A stretch of 64,000 nt of DNA from Cyclobacteriaceae bacterium (GCA_020832305.1 JAFIEV010000080.1:62001-126000); one strand, 5' to 3'; positions 18,625 through 27,456 are shown, counted from the first letter of the stretch. Translations and numbers: made by a program. The notes: a model not told the origin generated them from the letters alone.

Positions 18625-19542
18625 ATGAAAACGGATCAAAATATAAATAAGACAACAGATAATACCGATAAAAATAAGGTGCTTACATGGGCGCTGGTGC
18701 TTATTACTATTTTATTGGTTGGCGCCATAGTTATGATTTTTTACAGAGGTTCCGTAATCAAACAGCGCAATCAGGAAGTTCTTAGAACCTATGAGCGACT
18801 CGATAGTATCGGAAATGAGCTGCAAAAACGATCGATCGAAATTGAAAAGCTCGGTGGCGATATCGCGGAACTTACGGCAGTAAGGGCAGAACTGGAACAG
18901 GAAAAACAAGACCTGATTATGGCGCGTGATAATACCAATCGTCAATTGGCACAACTGCGCGACAGGGTTGAGGGATACAGAGAACTGCTTCTTGCCAAAG
19001 ACGTTGAAATCGAAAACCTGCAACGTATCAATGAAGAATTGGTATATGAAAATGTAGAACTTAAAACAGAAAGGCAACAGCTAAATCAGACCATTCAGGA
19101 GGCCCGGCGAACCCAGCAAAAGCTTGAAGACAAAGTAAGCCTCGCAGGAAGATTAAAGGCTGAAAATATCATGGTTAATTCTATTAATCCGCGAGGCAGG
19201 GAGCGGGAAGGAGAATTCAGAGCCCGACAAGTCGATAAAATAAGAATTGACTTCAACATTGGTAAAAATGACGTGGCTCCCATCGAAGGAAAAGAAATCC
19301 TTTTGAGAATTATCGATGAAAATGACAATGTACTCTTTGACGTAGCAAGCGGAGGCGGTACCTTTAAACTTCAGGGAAAAGAAACTTTCTATACCCTCAA
19401 GCAAAGCATACTCTTTGACAATTCCATGCAGCAGCTATCATTCCTGTACGATAAGGGCAGCGAATACAATCTCGGACGTTATTCCGTAGAACTTTATACC
19501 GATGGCTACCTTATGGGCAGAGAGTACTTCAGAATTAAGTAA
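18625..19542 (+). CDS. membrane-anchored periplasmic coiled-coil protein
   Basis: This 305-residue protein has a short charged N-terminus and one transmembrane helix (about residues 23-42, VLTWALVLITILLVGAIVMI). A long coiled coil (about 50-180) is rich in Glu, Arg, Gln and Leu in heptad spacing. A C-terminal beta-rich domain (about 195-305) carries RQVDKIRIDFNIGKNDVAPIEGKEILLRIIDENDNVLF. The orientation is likely N-in/C-periplasmic. I do not recognise the C-terminal domain by name; similar proteins are widespread in Bacteroidota as uncharacterised envelope proteins. It has its own promoter and terminator, so it is monocistronic. Confidence 0.82.
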   Translation: MKTDQNINKTTDNTDKNKVLTWALVLITILLVGAIVMIFYRGSVIKQRNQEVLRTYERLDSIGNELQKRSIEIEKLGGDIAELTAVRAELEQEKQDLIMARDNTNRQLAQLRDRVEGYRELLLAKDVEIENLQRINEELVYENVELKTERQQLNQTIQEARRTQQKLEDKVSLAGRLKAENIMVNSINPRGREREGEFRARQVDKIRIDFNIGKNDVAPIEGKEILLRIIDENDNVLFDVASGGGTFKLQGKETFYTLKQSILFDNSMQQLSFLYDKGSEYNLGRYSVELYTDGYLMGREYFRIK

Positions 19543-19571
19543 TAATCTGGCATAAAAGAATTTTTGCATTG

Positions 19572-19601
19572 AAGGGACCTGAATTTACGGGTCCCTTTTT
19601 A
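19572..19601 (+). terminator. intrinsic terminator of the coiled-coil gene
   Basis: AAGGGACC / GGTCCCTT is a perfect 8-bp stem with a 10-nt loop, followed by a T-run (TTTTTAATG), 30 bp after the stop codon. Confidence 0.75.
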
Positions 19602-19841
19602 ATGTTGTTTATCTCAAAAGCCATGCAGTTGTTTCTCAGGATGTCGTTTTGTGGAAATTAAATCTTTTACATGCAGCAAAGTAAAATTTCAAGGTGAAAG
19701 AATCACGGCTAAATCCCTCTTTCAACAGTATGTTAATGCAGTTTTGACCATTTGAGAAAGTCCATTCCCTAAGCCGGCCTCTTAAAACAAGTCATTTAAA
19801 CCTGCCAATAGGCGCACGAAACAATTACATAATAAAAATCG

Positions 19842-19853
19842 TTGTATATACAA
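19842..19853. promoter_or_regulatory. palindromic candidate operator of the cupin-dioxygenase-esterase operon
   Basis: TTGTATATACAA is a perfect 12-bp palindrome ending 14 bp before the cupin ATG. In Bacillus, mhqO/mhqD-type genes are controlled by a MarR repressor binding a palindrome near the start. Similar control here is inference; no regulator gene is adjacent. Confidence 0.4.
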
Positions 19854-19867
19854 TTAAATATCAGGTC

Positions 19868-20215
19868 ATGAAATATACTTTAATTTATTCAGATGCTGAT
19901 GGAGAATCGCATTTTGAAGATGTTGAAATTCCCTTAAACGAAGGCGGAAAAATAGGTCGTTTATCAGAACATTTCCCTGTAACATCTTTGCAATTCAGGG
20001 AAAATACCCCTGACTACGACTGGGATTTTCACAATGCACCACAGAAACAGTATATTGTGTTGCTGGATGGTGAAATCGAAATTACCACCAGTCTCGGTGA
20101 AAAACGCATTTTCAAAGGCGGAGATATTCTTCGGGTAGAAGATACTGAAGGTAAAGGCCATAAAACTAAAAACCTGATAAAAAGTACAAGAAAATCATTA
20201 TTTATAAAAATATGA
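19868..20215 (+). CDS. cupin-fold protein, 115 residues
   Basis: A small single-domain beta-barrel protein. The cupin core is seen in KQYIVLLDGEIEITTSLGEKRIFKGGDILRVEDTEGKGHKTKN (residues ~57-99), with G(x)5-7PxG-like spacing and a His near the end that could bind metal. It is the first gene of a tight operon: its stop overlaps the next start (ATGA, 4 bp). It may be an accessory enzyme or sensor in the same detoxification route. Catalytic activity is not evident. Confidence 0.82.
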   Translation: MKYTLIYSDADGESHFEDVEIPLNEGGKIGRLSEHFPVTSLQFRENTPDYDWDFHNAPQKQYIVLLDGEIEITTSLGEKRIFKGGDILRVEDTEGKGHKTKNLIKSTRKSLFIKI

Positions 20216-21168
20216 ACACAAACATAAGCGGATTGCATCACGTAACAGCCCTCGCCTCTGACCCACAGCGGAATGTGGATTTTTACGCCGGAATCCTTGG
20301 ATTGCGTATGGTTAAAAAAACCATCAATTTCGATGCCCCCGATGTATACCATCTTTACTACGGCGATGAAATGGGTGAGCCGGGTACCATAATGACTTTT
20401 TTCCCTTTCCCCGGTATACGTGGAGGGAGAAATGGTGTCGGACAGGTAAATACTACTTCATTTTCTATATCCTTGCAATCTCTCGATTACTGGCAGGAAA
20501 GGCTAAAAAGATTTTCAATCCCGTTTTCCAATCCGCAGGAAAGATTCAACGGTGAAATTAGCATGTACTTTCAGGACTTTGATGGCCTGGGGCTCGAACT
20601 TGTAGTCTCTGATCACGATCCCAGAACCGGTTACCTGGCGCCGCATATAGCACCGGGTCATGCCATCAAAGGATTTTATAGTGTTAGTATGCTGGAGGAA
20701 GGTTATGAAAAGACGGGCGCCTTTATGAGCAGGTTCCTCGGTTATGAATTGATCGCTGAAAAAGGTAATCGTTTCAGGTATAGCATTAAGGGTAAAAAAG
20801 CAGGTTTCGTAGATGTGGTATGCAGTTCAGATAAAGCAAGGGCCTTAGGTGGAAACGGAACCGTTCATCATCTTGCTTTTGCTACCTACAATGATCAGCA
20901 ACAGCTCGAAATCCGGGAAAAACTTTTAAGCGGAAATGTGCAGGTTAGTCAGGTAATGGACCGGCAGTATTTTCATTCAATTTATTTCAGAGAACCGGGC
21001 GGGGTACTTTTTGAGGTTGCAACCAGTGATATTGGTTTTCATTACGATGAAAATGTATCTGAATTGGGTGAGTCATTGAAACTTCCACCATGGGTAGAGC
21101 CAAACAGGACCAACATTGAAAAAGGCCTCAAACCTATTTCTGTGAATACAGATTCATACAAAGACTAA
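20212..21168 (+). CDS. ring-cleaving dioxygenase, VOC family (MhqO-like)
   Basis: This 318-residue protein contains two vicinal-oxygen-chelate (glyoxalase/extradiol dioxygenase) modules. Residues 7-14 are GLHHVTAL, with the first metal His. The second half has NGTVHHLAFAT with the second His and GGVLFEVATSDIGF with the metal-binding Glu. This matches the MhqO/LinE-like ring-cleaving dioxygenases, which open hydroquinones or catechols using Fe(II) or Mn(II). It overlaps the cupin gene by 4 bp and is followed after 12 bp by the esterase. That arrangement, dioxygenase plus phospholipase/carboxylesterase, is the quinone-detoxification pair known from Bacillus mhqNOP/mhqED. Exact substrate is not shown. 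Confidence 0.88.
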   Translation: MNTNISGLHHVTALASDPQRNVDFYAGILGLRMVKKTINFDAPDVYHLYYGDEMGEPGTIMTFFPFPGIRGGRNGVGQVNTTSFSISLQSLDYWQERLKRFSIPFSNPQERFNGEISMYFQDFDGLGLELVVSDHDPRTGYLAPHIAPGHAIKGFYSVSMLEEGYEKTGAFMSRFLGYELIAEKGNRFRYSIKGKKAGFVDVVCSSDKARALGGNGTVHHLAFATYNDQQQLEIREKLLSGNVQVSQVMDRQYFHSIYFREPGGVLFEVATSDIGFHYDENVSELGESLKLPPWVEPNRTNIEKGLKPISVNTDSYKD

Positions 21169-21180
21169 AGATTAATTCCT

Positions 21181-21792
21181 ATGCATAATTATGATATTCT
21201 CGAGCGGGGCTCTTCGCTAGAAAAAGCAAAAAAGGCCATTATATGTTTGCATGGCAGGGGAGCTACAGCCGATGGCATTCTACAGCTGGGCATGCAGTTT
21301 GCCAATGAGGAGGTATACCTGGCAGCGCCTCAGGCTACTACCAACAGCTGGTATCCTTACAGTTTTATGGCGCCTTCCCATAGCAACCAACCCTGGCTCA
21401 ACAGCGCCATAGAAGTGGTCAAAAAGCTCATCGATGAAACATCCGGGCATTTAGGATATGAAAATATTTACTTAATGGGTTTTTCTCAGGGCGCCTGCCT
21501 CACCCTGGAAGTAGCCGCCAGGTATCCCATGCGATATGCAGGTATTGCTTCATTTACAGGGGGACTTATCGGAGAAAAACTCGATACAGATAAATATAAA
21601 GGCGATTTCAAGGGAACACCTGTATTTATCGGAAACAGCGACCGCGATCCCCACGTGCCTTTGCAAAGGAGTGAAGAATCCGCCACTTTGATGGAAAACC
21701 TGGGAGCTACTGTATTATTAAAAATTTATGAAGATATGCTGCATACCATTGTAGAAGATGAAATACAATCTGTGAAAAAATTGATGTTTTAA
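21181..21792 (+). CDS. phospholipase/carboxylesterase (MhqD-like alpha/beta hydrolase)
   Basis: This 203-residue protein has the carboxylesterase 2 pattern: AIICLHGRGATADGIL, the nucleophile elbow LMGFSQGACLTLE (Ser in GFSQG), the acid in FIGNSDRDPHVPLQRS and the His in YEDMLHTIVEDE. Length suits the small YpfH/MhqD group. No signal peptide. As the third gene of the cupin-dioxygenase operon it may hydrolyse a ring-cleavage or conjugate ester product. This functional link is inferred from context. Confidence 0.87.
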   Translation: MHNYDILERGSSLEKAKKAIICLHGRGATADGILQLGMQFANEEVYLAAPQATTNSWYPYSFMAPSHSNQPWLNSAIEVVKKLIDETSGHLGYENIYLMGFSQGACLTLEVAARYPMRYAGIASFTGGLIGEKLDTDKYKGDFKGTPVFIGNSDRDPHVPLQRSEESATLMENLGATVLLKIYEDMLHTIVEDEIQSVKKLMF

Positions 21793-21870
21793 AAGTTTGG
21801 GATAGCGTTCCATATTGCACTAAAGGATTTTTTCTTTTATGTTTAAGCCATAACTTAAACGAATTGGAAA

Positions 21871-23883
21871 ATGAAGTATTTTTTATTTGGAATCAGCACA
21901 TTTTTGCTGCTGGTCTTTTCATCCTGCAGCGAAAAGCAGCAGTTTGACTATGATATAGTAATCTATGGCGGTACCTCTGCAGGGGTTATAGCGGCATATA
22001 CAGCTAAAAAGCAGGGGAAATCGGTGTTATTAATTGAACCAGGTAATAACCTGGGGGGCTTGAGCTCAGGCGGACTGGGCTATACTGATATTGGTAATAA
22101 ATATGCCATATCTGGATTGGCGCTCGATTTTTACCGAAGACTCGGTAAACACTATGGTAAATTTGAAACCTGGATTTTTGAACCAGGTATTGCTGAAAGT
22201 ATTTTTAAGCAATATATCGATGAGGCAGGAGTTGAAGTGCTGTTTGGTTACCGGATGAATCGTGCGGATGTTGCTGAAGGAAGAATACAAAACATCACCC
22301 TGGAGCCATCCCAAACTTCTGATAAATCAGGTCAGAAGCAGTATTCAGCTAAAATTTTCATGGATTGCAGTTATGAGGGAGACTTGATGGCTATGGCTGG
22401 GGTGAGTTATACTTTTGGCAGGGAATCAAATGCCACCTATGGTGAAACCTATAATGGTGTGCAATTAATGACCGGGCATCAGTTTCCTGATGGAGTAGAT
22501 CCTTATAAAGTACCCGGAGATCCTTCAAGTGGGCTTTTATGGGGTATAAGCGATGAAGAATTACTACCCGATGGGACGGGCGATGAAAAACTTCAGGCTT
22601 ACAACTACAGGATTTGCCTTACCAATAATCCAGACAATCGGGTAGAGATAGAGGAGCCCGAAAATTATGATGCATCTCGTTATGAGCTCCTCGTTAGATT
22701 GTTTGAAGCCCAGCCCGATAAAAGAAGAATCAATGATTACTTTATCTGGAGCCATATGCCAAACCAAAAAACAGATATCAATAACAGGGGAGGCTTTTCA
22801 ACAGATATGATCGGCATGAATTATGAATATGCAGAAGGGGATTATGATAAGAGACGCGAAATCATAAAAGCCCATGTAGATTATACAAAAGGTCTGCTCT
22901 ATTTTTACAAAACAGACCCCAGGGTTCCTGCTGAACTTCGCGATTTTATTTCCAACTGGGGATATCCTAAAGATGAATATGTTAATAATGGCCACTGGTC
23001 GCCTCAGTTATATGTGAGAGAGGTTCGCAGGATGGTTAGCGATTATGTAATGACCCAGGCCAATTGCCAGGGAAAAGAAATTGTTGAAGATGCAGTTGGC
23101 ATGGCAGCCTACACCATGGATTCGCATAATTGTCAGCGTATTGTGGTTGAAAAGGACGGTAAAAAGATGGTTAAGAATGAAGGTAATGTTGAAATAGGAG
23201 GCTTTGGGCCTTATCCTATAGCTTACAGATCGATTGTTCCGAAAAAGAATGAATGTACAAATCTGGTCGTACCTGTATGCCTTTCTGCCAGCCATATCGC
23301 CTATGGTTCCATCAGGATGGAGCCTGTTTTCATGGTGCTGGCACAATCTGGCGCTATGGCTGCCTGTCTTGCTATTGATGCTAATCTGCCTGTACAGGAT
23401 ATAGATATCAGGCAACTGCAATCTGATCTCAAAAGCAATCCACTGGCAGATGGAAGTACTCCTGAGATTATCGTAGACAATGCCGAAATGGAAAAAGTAC
23501 AGATTAAAGGAGAATGGAACACGTCTAAAAGAGGAAGCTTTGGGCCTGATTTGCTTGAAGATACATCTAAAGGTACTGAAGAAAAATCTGTTCGCTATTA
23601 TCCTGAGCTTACCGATGATACTGAGTACGATGTATATGTTTATTACGTAAAATTTGATGACATTTCCAGTATCACACCTTTGCGTATTTATGATGGTAAG
23701 TCAGAGTATGATGTGCAATTGATAAATGACAAAATAATAATTGAGGGTCAAACCCGCGGTGCCTGGGTACCTGCAGGCAGATATTCATTTGCCAGAGATG
23801 GCAAGCCTTTTGCAGAAATACACAATACTGGCGCTGATGGCAACATAATTGCCGATGCCGTCTTGTTTGCTCCTGTAAAGTAA
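21871..23883 (+). CDS. FAD-dependent oxidoreductase, secreted lipoprotein
   Basis: This 670-residue protein has a lipoprotein-like signal (LLLVFSSC, Cys 19) followed by a canonical FAD-binding Rossmann motif: YDIVIYGGTSAGVIAAYTAK with LLIEPG and NLGGLSSGG. The remainder follows the FAD_oxidored (pfam12831-like) pattern, with FMDCSYEGDLMAMAGV and a C-terminal substrate/FAD region GSIRMEPVFMVLAQSGAMAACLAI. A beta-sandwich tail occupies about 540-670. Family members are exported oxidoreductases linked to carbohydrate degradation in Bacteroidota and Planctomycetes; the substrate is not defined. A strong terminator follows directly, so it is transcribed separately from the next three genes, although it is probably functionally related. 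Confidence 0.87.
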   Translation: MKYFLFGISTFLLLVFSSCSEKQQFDYDIVIYGGTSAGVIAAYTAKKQGKSVLLIEPGNNLGGLSSGGLGYTDIGNKYAISGLALDFYRRLGKHYGKFETWIFEPGIAESIFKQYIDEAGVEVLFGYRMNRADVAEGRIQNITLEPSQTSDKSGQKQYSAKIFMDCSYEGDLMAMAGVSYTFGRESNATYGETYNGVQLMTGHQFPDGVDPYKVPGDPSSGLLWGISDEELLPDGTGDEKLQAYNYRICLTNNPDNRVEIEEPENYDASRYELLVRLFEAQPDKRRINDYFIWSHMPNQKTDINNRGGFSTDMIGMNYEYAEGDYDKRREIIKAHVDYTKGLLYFYKTDPRVPAELRDFISNWGYPKDEYVNNGHWSPQLYVREVRRMVSDYVMTQANCQGKEIVEDAVGMAAYTMDSHNCQRIVVEKDGKKMVKNEGNVEIGGFGPYPIAYRSIVPKKNECTNLVVPVCLSASHIAYGSIRMEPVFMVLAQSGAMAACLAIDANLPVQDIDIRQLQSDLKSNPLADGSTPEIIVDNAEMEKVQIKGEWNTSKRGSFGPDLLEDTSKGTEEKSVRYYPELTDDTEYDVYVYYVKFDDISSITPLRIYDGKSEYDVQLINDKIIIEGQTRGAWVPAGRYSFARDGKPFAEIHNTGADGNIIADAVLFAPVK

Positions 23884-23888
23884 TCTTA

Positions 23889-23927
23889 ACAGCTATGGTT
23901 CTGGAAAACCAGGACCATCTGTTTTTT
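23889..23927 (+). terminator. intrinsic terminator of the FAD oxidoreductase gene
   Basis: A long hairpin starts 6 bp after the stop codon. ACAG pairs with CTGT, and ATGGTTCTGG pairs with CCAGGACCAT through one T-G wobble, with a 2-nt bulge and a tetraloop AAAA. A T-run follows. Confidence 0.82.
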
Positions 23928-24082
23928 AATTTTAAAAGGCTTTAAAAAGGCGGAAAACAAGAATTGCAGAAATTAATTGTTGGCGGGTTTTTTGAATTCC
24001 TTAGATTTGAAGCTTGTTGTAGTTAATCCAAGGCATTCAAATCTCTAGTCAATGATTGTATGAATTCAAAAAGTATGAATTT

Positions 24083-24130
24083 CAGGGTTCATCATTTTAG
24101 GGTAGAAAACCCGATGAACCCTGTTTTTTT
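24083..24130 (+). promoter_or_regulatory. terminator-like hairpin over the start codon of the membrane-protein gene (attenuator candidate)
   Basis: CAGGGTTCATC (24083-24093) pairs perfectly with GATGAACCCTG (24113-24123). An inner GGGT/ACCC stem (24100-24103 / 24109-24112) stacks directly on it, leaving a 6-nt left bulge. Seven T follow (24124-24130). The 3' arm contains the ATG at 24114. The preceding gene already has its own terminator, so this structure lies in the leader of the following operon. It could terminate transcription early or hide the start codon. Function is inferred. Confidence 0.55.
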
Positions 24131-24896
24131 ATTTCAGATAGCACTTGTGTTGCTGACCCTGGGTTTGTCTTTTCAATCTATGTCCGGCACAAACATTGGC
24201 TTATTTTTATCTGAAAATACCCGACTGAACCTGGATACAGTACTGTTGATTGAAAGAACGGCTTCTTATCTTTTATTTTTTGCAGCTGTACTGATGTTTA
24301 TATATCCCAATCGTCCGTTGGCTTTATCGATTTTTTTTTATATGTTATTTCTCGCCTATACGGGCTTTCAGCTTCGGTCGGGCCCTTTTAGTCATTTGAT
24401 TTTCTTTACATCGGCTATGAGAACGGGTACACCGCTCATAGTTTTTTTGCTTATGACCTACCCACGGCTTCTTGAAAACAATGTCTATATCAAAAGATTG
24501 TTGATTTTTACATGTTTAATTTCAGCGGCTACTTTCATGGCACACGGCTGGGAGGCCATACACCATTATCCAAAATTCATAAAACTGATCAGTGGTAGTT
24601 TTGTCAATTTATTTCATTTGGCTTTACCCGAGACTGCAATAATTGGTGCCTTAAGTATAATAGGCACTGTGGATATTCTTACGGGGCTTGGCATAGTGAT
24701 TTATCCAACCAGATATCTGGCTGCCTGGATGGCATTTTGGGGTTTTATTACGGCCATGTCAAGGATTACAGAATCCGGACTGGGCGCTTTTAGTGAGGTC
24801 TTGGTACGGGCCCCACATTTTATTCTGCCATTGGCCATAATCAGTCTTCTATTGCGAAAAAGTTCAGGCGAATCAAAAGCTTTGACTTCGTCTTGA
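24114..24896 (+). CDS. polytopic membrane protein of unknown function
   Basis: From the ATG at 24114 the protein has 260 residues; ATGs at 24060 and 24075 would add an uncharged-looking, probably non-native N-terminus. About seven or eight hydrophobic helices are visible: NPVFLFQIALVLLTLGLSF, TASYLLFFAAVLMFIY, LALSIFFYMLFLAYTGF, LIVFLLMTY, LLIFTCLISAATFM and others. Conserved-looking polar spots are RSGPFSH, AHGWEAIHHYPKFI and AMSRITESG. The histidine cluster could bind a metal or haem, but I cannot name the family. It is followed 84 bp later by a Gfo/Idh/MocA gene, then a symporter, in one direction. Confidence 0.8.
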   Translation: MNPVFLFQIALVLLTLGLSFQSMSGTNIGLFLSENTRLNLDTVLLIERTASYLLFFAAVLMFIYPNRPLALSIFFYMLFLAYTGFQLRSGPFSHLIFFTSAMRTGTPLIVFLLMTYPRLLENNVYIKRLLIFTCLISAATFMAHGWEAIHHYPKFIKLISGSFVNLFHLALPETAIIGALSIIGTVDILTGLGIVIYPTRYLAAWMAFWGFITAMSRITESGLGAFSEVLVRAPHFILPLAIISLLLRKSSGESKALTSS

Positions 24897-24980
24897 AGGA
24901 CTTTAAAAGACGAAAGGATATTTCTGTGGCAAATGGCCCATAAAGGGAAGAATTCAAGTATATTTAATAAATTGATAAAC

Positions 24981-25970
24981 ATGAACAGAAGGCAATTTAT
25001 GAAAACCTCCGGAGGAGGCCTTGGAATGGGCATGATCATGCATACGGGGATGGCATCTACAGGCAGACCGCTAAAAGTAGGTATTATCGGACTTGATACC
25101 TCACATAGCCCGGCATTTGTAAAAATCATTAATGATCCTCAAGCAACCGCTGATGTTTCTGGTTTCAGGGTGGTATCGGCTTACCCATATGGGAGCAGGA
25201 AAATAGAATCAAGTTACAGTCGCATACCCGGATACACTGAGGAAGTTGTGAAATACGGGGTTAAAATTTCTGATAGTCTGGAGTCATTGATCGATGCTTC
25301 TGATGTGATCATGCTGGAGACCAACGACGGACATCCTCATTTGGAACAGGCCATGGCAGTAATAAAGGCCGGCAAGCCAATGTTTATTGATAAACCGGTA
25401 GCTGCTTCCTTAAAAGATGTTTTAACTATATACCGTGAGGCGGCTTCTCATAAAGTTCCGGTTTTTTCGTCCTCCTCTTTGCGCTATATCAAAGGTGCAA
25501 ATGAATTAAGGGAAGGCCAGGATAAGGTAGTGGGTGCCAATGCCTGGAGTCCGGCCCACATCGAACCAAGCCACCCCGATTTGTTTTGGTATGGAATTCA
25601 TGGCATAGAAATTTTATTTACCGTGCTGGGCAAAGGTTGTATAAAAGTTTCGAGGTTTCATGAAAACGACACAGATGTTGTGGTAGGAACCTGGTCTGAT
25701 GGCCGAATAGGGGTATTCAGAGGTGGCAGGTCTTACAGGATAGGCTATGGAGGTACGGCTTTCCTTCAAAATGAAACCATAGCGCTCGGGCCCTATGAAG
25801 GTTACAAGCCATTGGTGCTTGAGGTACTCAATTTTTTCAGAACGGGACAATCACCGGTTTCCGCGGATGAGACCATAGAAATTTATGCATTTATGGAGGC
25901 AGCCGATGAAAGTAAAAGGAGGGGAGGAGCCGAAGTTACGCTACAGGAAATAATTCAAAAATCTTTATAG
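24981..25970 (+). CDS. Gfo/Idh/MocA-family oxidoreductase with Tat-like signal
   Basis: I chose the ATG at 24981 because it begins with MNRRQFMKTSGGGLGMG, a twin-arginine signal typical of exported members; an ATG at 24933 adds 16 residues before it. The mature part opens with the NAD(P)-binding strand LKVGIIGLDTSHSPAF, then VIMLETNDGHPHLEQA and the catalytic-region motif PMFIDKPVAASLKD (the EKP-type Lys). About 329 residues. Such enzymes oxidise or reduce sugars, inositols or related polyols. It lies between a membrane protein and an Na+/solute symporter (20 bp downstream), suggesting a shared carbohydrate or polyol route. Confidence 0.88.
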   Translation: MNRRQFMKTSGGGLGMGMIMHTGMASTGRPLKVGIIGLDTSHSPAFVKIINDPQATADVSGFRVVSAYPYGSRKIESSYSRIPGYTEEVVKYGVKISDSLESLIDASDVIMLETNDGHPHLEQAMAVIKAGKPMFIDKPVAASLKDVLTIYREAASHKVPVFSSSSLRYIKGANELREGQDKVVGANAWSPAHIEPSHPDLFWYGIHGIEILFTVLGKGCIKVSRFHENDTDVVVGTWSDGRIGVFRGGRSYRIGYGGTAFLQNETIALGPYEGYKPLVLEVLNFFRTGQSPVSADETIEIYAFMEAADESKRRGGAEVTLQEIIQKSL

Positions 25971-25989
25971 TTTTTTTAAAATACTCAAT

Positions 25990-27456
25990 ATGCAGTTAAG
26001 CCAACCTGATTTTTTAGTGATTGTTGCCTATTTCATATTTATGGTGCTGATTGGCATCTGGGCCTTTTTTAAAAATAAAAATACAGAAGATTATTATGTG
26101 GCTGGTGGCAATTTGCCCTGGTGGCTATCTGGTATCTCCCACCATGTATCGGGATACAGTGGCGCTGTGTTTGTCGCCTATGCAGGAATGGCTTACAGCT
26201 ATGGCTTTTCATTGTATGTATGGTGGGCTTTTACCATTGGGATTACCATTGTATTAAGTGCCAGGGTATTTCCTGTGCTCTGGGTTCGGCTGAGAAAAAA
26301 GTACAGGATACAATCGCCGCTGGAATATCTCAAATTGCGCTATAATTTACTCACCCAACAGATTATGGCCTGGAGTGGTGTAATTCTCAAACTTTTTGAC
26401 ATCAGCGCCAAATGGGCCGCCATAGCCATTTTATTGAATGTTTTTACCGGCTTGCCTTTAGTCACAGGTATTTTAATTGCCGGTGGCGTATCATTGGTTT
26501 ACGTAACCTTCGGAGGTCTATGGGCGGTGATTTTAACCGACTTTACACAGTTTATCGTGCAGATAGCCGCAGGCTTGATTATGTTTTTTGTAGTTGCCAA
26601 TAAACTTGGAGGCTTGGGTAGTGTTTTTACTTTCTGGCAGGATATGCCAGACGGACATGGCCAATTGTTTAACGATCCCTACACGCCAGGTTTTGCATTT
26701 GCCTTTTTGTGCATCAATTTTTTAAGTTATAATGGAGGTACATGGAACCTGGCGACCCGATACATTTCTTCGCCTGGCGAAAAGCAGGCAACACGGGCGG
26801 CACTTTTGTCAGGAATTTTATATCTCATCTGGCCGCTGATACTTTTCTTCCCCATGTGGGCGGCGCCATTGTTGCTTCCGGATATTCAGGACCCGGGACA
26901 GATTTATGGTTTACTAACCCTTCAGCTACTGCCGGTAGGCCTCATAGGTTTGGTGGTGGCAAGTTTATTTGCCAATACCATGTCTATGACCTCATCCGAT
27001 ATAAACACCATATCTGCAGTCATAACCAGAGATATTATTCCGGCCCTGGGGAAGGGATTTAAAGACAGACAGTTGAGTTTGAATCTGGCCAGGGTGGTTA
27101 CCTTTATTTTTACGGTTCTCACCATTATCATTGCCACCCAGCACGAACATTTTGGAGGGGTATTCGGGCTGATTATAACCTGGTTTGGCGCTTTATTGGG
27201 TCCGGTAGCTATACCTATGTTGCTTGGCTTGTTGCCATTTTTCAGAAACTGCAATTCTACGATCGCTATTTCATCTATTTTGGCGGGTTTGCTGGCTTTT
27301 GTCATTAGCAAAAATATTGAAATGCCCAGCCTTGCATGGGAGGTAGGCCTTCCCGTAATGGTCTCAGCCATTATATACATTGGTGCAGGTGTGATCAGAA
27401 GGGGCAAAGATGCACCACAAGCCGTTAAGGATTTACATGATTCTATAGCGAATTGA
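25990..27456 (+). CDS. sodium:solute symporter (SSS family)
   Basis: This 488-residue protein has about 13 transmembrane helices. N-terminal features match SSS/SGLT proteins: DYYVAGGNLPWWLSGISHHVSGYSGAVFVAYAGMAYSYGF (about residues 35-74, quoted in part by its landmarks GGNLPWW and SGAVFV). VYVTFGGLWAVILTDFTQFIVQ near 170 and NTMSMTSSDINTISAVITRDI near 330 carry the Na2-site Ser/Thr pattern. It would import a sugar, sugar acid or polyol with Na+. It starts 20 bp after the Gfo/Idh/MocA gene, so it is the last gene of that operon. Confidence 0.92.
   Translation: MQLSQPDFLVIVAYFIFMVLIGIWAFFKNKNTEDYYVAGGNLPWWLSGISHHVSGYSGAVFVAYAGMAYSYGFSLYVWWAFTIGITIVLSARVFPVLWVRLRKKYRIQSPLEYLKLRYNLLTQQIMAWSGVILKLFDISAKWAAIAILLNVFTGLPLVTGILIAGGVSLVYVTFGGLWAVILTDFTQFIVQIAAGLIMFFVVANKLGGLGSVFTFWQDMPDGHGQLFNDPYTPGFAFAFLCINFLSYNGGTWNLATRYISSPGEKQATRAALLSGILYLIWPLILFFPMWAAPLLLPDIQDPGQIYGLLTLQLLPVGLIGLVVASLFANTMSMTSSDINTISAVITRDIIPALGKGFKDRQLSLNLARVVTFIFTVLTIIIATQHEHFGGVFGLIITWFGALLGPVAIPMLLGLLPFFRNCNSTIAISSILAGLLAFVISKNIEMPSLAWEVGLPVMVSAIIYIGAGVIRRGKDAPQAVKDLHDSIAN

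Larger units (their letters stand above)
19543..19867. other. 325-bp intergenic region: terminator, then unassigned DNA, then palindrome
   Basis: It begins with the terminator at 19572-19601 and ends with a palindrome at 19842-19853. The stretch 19602-19841 shows no ORF, RNA gene or consensus promoter that I can support. Confidence 0.5.
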
